From contig OX442420.1 in NCBI GenBank assembly GCA_949361645.1, positions 7,651,584 through 7,715,583 on the forward strand: DNA of 64,000 bases, written 5' to 3'. Below, in pieces: positions 58,888-64,000 of the stretch. Position 1 is the first letter of the stretch; each line of letters begins with the position of its first letter. Position numbers and translations under genes: made by a program. The DNA is from Spongilla lacustris (Eukaryota; Porifera; Demospongiae; Spongillida; Spongillidae). Below the pieces are notes generated by a model. It was not told the DNA's origin and did no database searches. It was given only the letters and a program-made list of their open reading frames with translations.

Positions 58888-60945
58888 CTTAACGACACAG
58901 ATGTATGGTGTACAGGTTACCCCTTAATGACACATACATAAGATGTACAGAGGTAACCCCTTAACGACACAGATGTATGGTGTACAGGTGACCCCTTAAT
59001 AACACATACATAAGGTGTACAGAGGTATCCCCTTAACGACACAGATGTATGGTGTACAGGTAACCCCTTGATGACACAGATGTATGGAGTACAGGTGATA
59101 CCTTAACAACACATACACAAAGTGTACAGAGGTAACCCCTTAACGACACAGATGTATGGTGTACAGGTAACCCCTTGATGACACAGATGTATGGTGTACA
59201 GAGGTAATCCCTTAACGACACATACATAAGATTTACAGAGGTAACCCCTTAACGACACAGATGTATGGTGTACAGGTAACCCCTTGATGACAAAGATGTA
59301 TGGTGTACAGAGGTAACCCCTTAACGACACAGATGTACAGTGTACAGGTGACCCCTTAACAACACATACATAAGGTATACAGAATTAACCCCTCAACGAC
59401 ACAGATGTATGGTGTACAAGTAACCCCTTAACGACACATACATAAGGTATACAGAGGTACCACACCAATGTATGGTGTACAGGTAACCCCTTGATGACAC
59501 AGATGTATGGGGTACACACAAGAGGTAACCCCTTAACAACACATACATAAGGTGTACAGAGGTAACCCTTTAACGACACAGATGTATGGTGTACAGGTAA
59601 CCCCTTGATGACACAGATGTATGGTGTACAGAGGTAACCCCTTAACGACACATACATAAGGTTTACAGAGGTATCCTCTTAACGACACAGATGTATGGTG
59701 TACAGGTACCCCCTTGATGACGCAGATGTATAGGGTACACACAAGAGGTAACCCCTTAACAACACATACATAAGGTGTATAAAGGTAACCCCTTAACGAC
59801 ACAGATGTATGGTGTACAGGTAACCCCTTGATGACACAGATGTATGGTGTACAGAGGTAATCCCTTAACGACACATACATAAGGTTTACAGAGGTAACCC
59901 CTTAACGACACAGATGTACAGTGTACAGGTGACCCCTTAACAACACATACATAAGGTATACAGAGGTACGACACAGATGTATGGTGTACAGGTACCCCCT
60001 TGATGACACAGATGTATGGTGTACAGGTAACCCCTTGATGACGCAGATGTATGGGGTACACACAAGAGGTAACCCCTTAACAACACATACATAAGGTGTA
60101 TAAAGGTAACCCCTTAACGACACAGATGTATGGTGTACAGGTAACCCCTTGATGACACAGATGTATGGTGTACAGGTGACCCCTTAACAACACATACATA
60201 AGGTATACAGAATTAACCCCTTAACGACACAGATGTATGGTGTACAGGTAACCCCTTAACAACACATACATAAGGTATACAGAGGTACCACACCGATGTA
60301 TGGTGTACAGGTACCCCCTTGATGACGCAGATGTATGGGGTACACACAAGAGGTAACCCCTTAACAACACATACATAAGGTGTATAAAGGTAACCCCTTA
60401 ACGACACAGATGTATGGTGTACAGGTAACCCCTTGATGACACAGATGTATGGTGTACAGAGGTAATCCCTTAACGACACACATAAGGTTTACAGAGGTAA
60501 CCCCTTAACAACACAGATGTACAGTGTACAGGTGACCCCTTAACAACACATACATAAGGTATACAGAGGTACGACACAGATGTATGGTGTACAGGTAACC
60601 GCTTGATGACACAGATGTATGGTGTACAGAGGTAATCCCTTAACGACACATACATAAGGTTTACAGAGGTAACCCCTTAACAACACAGATGTACAGTGTA
60701 CAGGTGACCCCTTAACAACACATACATAAGGTATACAGAGGTACGACACAGATGCATGGTGTACAGGTAACCGCTTGATGACACAGATGTATGGTGTACA
60801 GGTGATACCTTAACAACACATACACAAAGTGTACAGAGGTAACCCCTTAACAACACAGATGCATGGTGTACAGGTAACCCCTTGATGACACAGATGTATG
60901 GTATACAGAGTTAACCCCTTAACGACACAGATGTATGGTGTACAC
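58888..60945. repeat. Minisatellite array 1, right (inverted) copy
   Basis: Inverse of the 50270-51968 array, about 360 bp longer, with a different order of unit variants. The sequences bordering it on both sides still mirror the left arm. Confidence 0.95.
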
Positions 60946-60962
60946 TGCAGAGGTGACCTTAA

Positions 60963-62945
60963 ACTATATAAAAAGCATGCATCTCACAATATGGTTCATT
61001 TGTCATGAACCATTGTTGGTCTTGTTGTAAGTATACAGTGCGGCTGGGGTGCTGTACGTCTTGCCACACACCGAACAGGAAAATGGCCTGTCAATTTCAG
61101 ATTTTAGCGTACGCCTCGCGGCCTGCGCTTGGGTGGACCCTGGCTTCCTTTGTCGACACTGGAATCCGTGTTCGTCACCTGGAACAGCAGGCTGCTTGTG
61201 AGTGTTCTTTTTGTGCAGGGACAGGGGGCCTGGCTACTGGCATACTTCTTGCCACATACATGTACAGTGCATTGGTAGGCAAGGATTAGTTCAGACCTGG
61301 GTCTGCATTTCCTCCTGCCAGAAACACAGCTATTGCCTTCACCTTGCAATTCACTGTGAGTGTCATCTGCATACTTATGACCCTCAACAGTAGGTAAGTG
61401 AGGAAGGTCTTGGTTTGTCATTTTTTGCTACTGCATGGGATGAAGCATTACCGCATGTATAGGAAGAGTTGGCCTCTGAGCTTTGTGAAGGCTTTGGACA
61501 CACCTTGTCCCTTTTCTTGGGGTCACGAACGTATTCCCTCACCTTCTCGTACAGGTACAGTGACCGTGTCAGGGACAATCCACTTGGGGGTAATAACAGG
61601 TGGCATCACTTGGCTCTGATAAGCCTAATGTCCTTTATGGCCACTCCAGCCCTCAGCATGGTTACCTCGGTGGGGTTTGTGTCCCATGGCAAGGTCTCCA
61701 TCCTCACGACACCAGGGTGGTCTTGATCAAACTCAAATGTGCGGTAGTGTCCTAGGCCAACCAGAGGACCAAACCACTGGCCCAAGAAGGCATTCCAGTC
61801 CTGGTACAGCTGTGACACACAAGTGACATCCTGGCCACACTGCCGGACACAGTCAGCTAGGTTCTGCTGTAAGTCCATTCATTGGGATGTGTGGCTTCCC
61901 TTGATTGAAATTGTGGGGGCTGCCAACTCCATTTGCAGCAAGAGGGATAGCAGTGTCTCCACTGGTATACTATTGTGGAGGCTGACCCCATTGGTTAGTT
62001 TGTGGCTCGTGTGTATAAGGGTCTGATATGGGCAGGTGGTTCCATAGGTAGTGCGGGTTGGTGGCGTCTGCTGTTGGTTATGCGGGGCTGCTGTCTGGAC
62101 TTGCAATGTAGCGAGGAATATGTGGGGGTGGGGCTGGTGTCCATCCGCAGCTGTGGGAATCAGGGTCTGGGTACGAGACTAGGGCTGCTGGCTCTTAGTC
62201 ATTTAGGGGCTGCTTACTCCCTACAACCACCATCGTCAGTAGTATAACCGCCGTCACTACCGTTCTCAATCTCCCCACCTCGTCGAATGTATCTTGAATA
62301 TCGATCGTCGTATCCGTATCGCTCAAACTCGTCCGCCGATTGAAACTCTTGCGAGTGTGTTGTCTTCAGTGGACGTCGCCATATCCGTTATCTACATAGG
62401 AGATAACGAATAACAACTGTGACAGGGACGATACATTAAATACTTACCCATCAGATCTAGCTAGCGCAGTATGGGTGTGGCTATAAGTTATCAAAGTCTC
62501 GGCCCACAGGAAGTAGTTGCATTTCATGTGCTTTGATGAATGGAAGCGGGCCTCGCACGTCCAACGGCGCGATTCGAGCGGGAAACGTGTACCAACTTTG
62601 CGCCGCTGTATCTCCGTAACGGATGACATAAAAATTAACGAACAGAACAAATCGATAGGTATATGACCTCTCTACCTACAAACCGAATTTGAAGCGAATT
62701 GATTACTCCTACCTAAAGTTATGGCGGGTGTGAACCCGGTGGGGTATCGAACATTGCAATACTGGCACGGAGCAAGTGCAAGACTCCAAAATGGATTTTA
62801 AAATAGAGAAACGGTGTAGTATGAAGTGTTGAAAATAGGAAGTCGATAGCTTTTACCGTTCAGAAGTTATAGCGATTCAAACATAAGGGAATTTTATAAC
62901 ATTTTATATATATATACGAAGGCTCATTTTGTCGTGAACTGTCCC
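60963..62945 (-). repeat. Right outer arm of the giant element
   Basis: Inverse copy of 48268-50250. The segment about 61905-62945 also matches 13985-14999 of the composite element in gene A's intron, in the same orientation. Confidence 0.92.
61005..61878 (-). pseudogene. Arm-encoded decayed protein with C2H2-like fingers, right copy
   Basis: Mirror copy of 49335-50208 in the other arm. The translated stretches (90, 64 and 105 aa) are identical between arms, including the frame breaks, so the breaks predate the last homogenisation of the arms. Confidence 0.5.
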
Positions 62946-63353
62946 AATTATATAATAATTATATTATTATAATTATTATAAATATATTACATACCTTTAT
63001 GACTTAATTGTACATAACATATTATGCTTCTATGTGATAAATTCGTAATTGCATAATCTCCGTAATCTCTTGTTTCCTTGCTTTGTACACAATTGATGCT
63101 CATGTATAAAGAAATCCTACATCCTCAATTTTGTTAATTTAAATTATTGTGACACAGGTCCACATCGTCAGTAATACATAAATAAATAAAACCTAAAAAT
63201 TTGGACCCGGCATGACCAAACCATGTAGCGGCTGCATGATGCAAAAGGTGCAGGCAAAGAGACCTCAGCATTGGCAATCCACACAGCTAGCCTGCATTGG
63301 TGTAAAATACCTCATTGAAACTTAGGAGGGTTCATAATAAAAAGTGGTTTGAG
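62946..63353. other. Spacer and 3' flank of gene C
   Basis: A/T-rich stretch next to the giant element, then about 250 bp without recognisable features up to the stop codon of gene C. Confidence 0.5.
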
Positions 63354-63653
63354 TTAATGTGATCTCATGCAAATCTTCATATGTTCTCTGTACAGCTGTA
63401 TCTCTCCCTTCTTGAATTGCTTTTGGCATGAAGGACAGGTCAGGTTTGGGTCAAGGGGGGATGTGACCTGGTAGTGCATGATGACTGGTTCTGGGAGGTC
63501 ATCATTGTTGTCATGGGAGACATGGGAGTGGGCACGTTCTGTACTGGCTGTTTGGGAAGATGTACAGTACACTGTAACATACATGTATGGGCAGTAGTGG
63601 CTCAAGTGATTACATGTAGCTGAATCATAATAATTATATGTGTTATAGCACAA
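63354..63653 (-). CDS. Gene C: terminal exon of a third UBAN-family-like protein (zinc finger), partial
   Basis: Open frame ending at TAA (63356-63354). It encodes LDPNLTCPSCQKQFKKGEIQ followed by LYREHMKIC: a C-x2-C-x14-H-x3-C finger (63437-63369) with the KGEIQ-x-Y signature shared with genes A and B. The preceding linker is short and acidic/His-containing, unlike the long linkers of A and B. The 5' splice border is not decisive; possible acceptors lie near 63562-63582, and the open frame continues upstream to 63653. The upstream UBAN and coiled-coil exons must lie beyond the window end, if present. It could also be a duplicated last exon only. Confidence 0.65.
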   Translation of the reverse strand: MCYNTYNYYDSATCNHLSHYCPYMYVTVYCTSSQTASTERAHSHVSHDNNDDLPEPVIMHYQVTSPLDPNLTCPSCQKQFKKGEIQLYREHMKICMRSH

Positions 63654-64000
63654 TGAAATATTTCTGTAACTTCAATAAAATTCTTAGACCCATATATGAT
63701 ATACTAATCATTGAATGCCTTGGAAGAGAATGCCTTGGAAGAATCCTTGAAGTGTGCTGATGCATATTCTTAAACTGGCATGTTATTTTTAACTTTCATC
63801 AGGACGGAATTATTTACCCTTTAGGAGTTTCATAACCTTATATTTTAGGGAATGAAGCTGGCCTATGACATAAGCTGTACACTTACCAATCAAACAATTG
63901 CAATTACATCACAATTCACATTACAAATTTAGAAATGTGCTGGGCAGGAATGAATGAATCATATCTCTAAGGATGAGGATCTTTCAGTACTTCCATACCC
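63654..64000. other. Window end, likely intron of gene C
   Basis: A/T-rich, no exon recognised. A short direct repeat (GAATGCCTTGGAAGA, twice at 63713-63740) is the only structure seen. Confidence 0.4.

Larger units (their letters stand above)
48268..62945. mobile_element. Giant nested foldback element, about 14.7 kb
   Basis: Ends GGGACAGTTCACGACAAAAT (48268) and its inverse ATTTTGTCGTGAACTGTCCC (62945). The outer 2 kb mirrors with all landmark pairs summing to 111213, meaning no net indel. Inside follow two pairs of mirrored minisatellite arrays, then a core (52873-58258) with two further inverted repeats, a smaller inserted element and a (CACT)n tract. Termini are shared with the 5967-6593 and 47434-48255 foldbacks and with the right end of the 6870-14999 composite. 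Insertion is in TA-rich DNA; the target duplication cannot be read within the AT repeat. No transposase was recognised, so it is likely non-autonomous or of an unrecognised class. Confidence 0.88.

Noticed and set aside
50270..60945. CRISPR-like arrays
   Set aside because: Units are contiguous, degenerate tandem repeats without unique spacers, in clearly eukaryotic DNA.

Overview
This is eukaryotic, metazoan-type nuclear DNA: spliced genes with GT-AG introns, long (CA)n tracts, many non-autonomous transposons, and a large excess of the palindromic octamer TACATGTA in introns and spacers. The gene families and the repeat style suggest an early-branching marine invertebrate, with a sponge as my best guess. 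No species-specific marker was recognised, so the organism is an inference.

Five host genes can be supported. Gene A (+, 566-18445, 5' end outside the window) and gene B (-, 46389-41869, complete, 6 exons, 657 aa) are coiled-coil proteins. Each has a UBAN-type ubiquitin-binding segment (Y-x2-DF-x2-ER core) and a C-terminal C-x2-C-x14-H-x3-C zinc finger, the layout of the NEMO/optineurin family. Gene C (-, 63653-63354) shows only the zinc-finger exon of a third relative. Between A and B lie two tandem head-to-tail LRRK-like ROCO kinases, LRRK-a (+, 20007-27916, 1739 aa) and LRRK-b (+, 29307-36681, 1753 aa). Both have ankyrin, LRR, Roc GTPase, COR, kinase and WD40-like domains, and identical three-exon structures with matching intron phases.

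The rest is mostly mobile DNA. The 11-kb last long intron of gene A holds a composite palindromic element (about 5967-14999). Into it a hAT-like transposon (8410-11429, 8-bp target duplication, 14-bp TIRs) has inserted, carrying a frameshifted reverse transcriptase with a REL-endo-like tail. The region 36997-39205 is a 2.1-kb TIR element with a Gly/Ser/Asn-rich minisatellite ORF and a Cys-rich C-terminus. The region 47434-62945 holds two foldback elements side by side in an (AT)n tract: a simple 822-bp palindrome and a 14.7-kb giant. The giant's 2-kb outer arms are co-linear without net indels (mirror coordinates always sum to 111213). Inside them are two pairs of mirrored minisatellite arrays and further nested inverted repeats.

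Functionally, the host genes pair two kinds of ubiquitin/innate-signalling component: UBAN adaptors that in animals read linear or K63 ubiquitin chains in NF-kB or autophagy pathways, and LRRK-type GTPase-kinases. Whether their clustering means co-function is inference only. The most unusual items are the giant nested foldback element, the internal empty-site record of the hAT insertion, the 53-residue coding minisatellite of gene A, and the asymmetric decay of the Roc switch II and kinase DFG motifs in the two LRRK copies.
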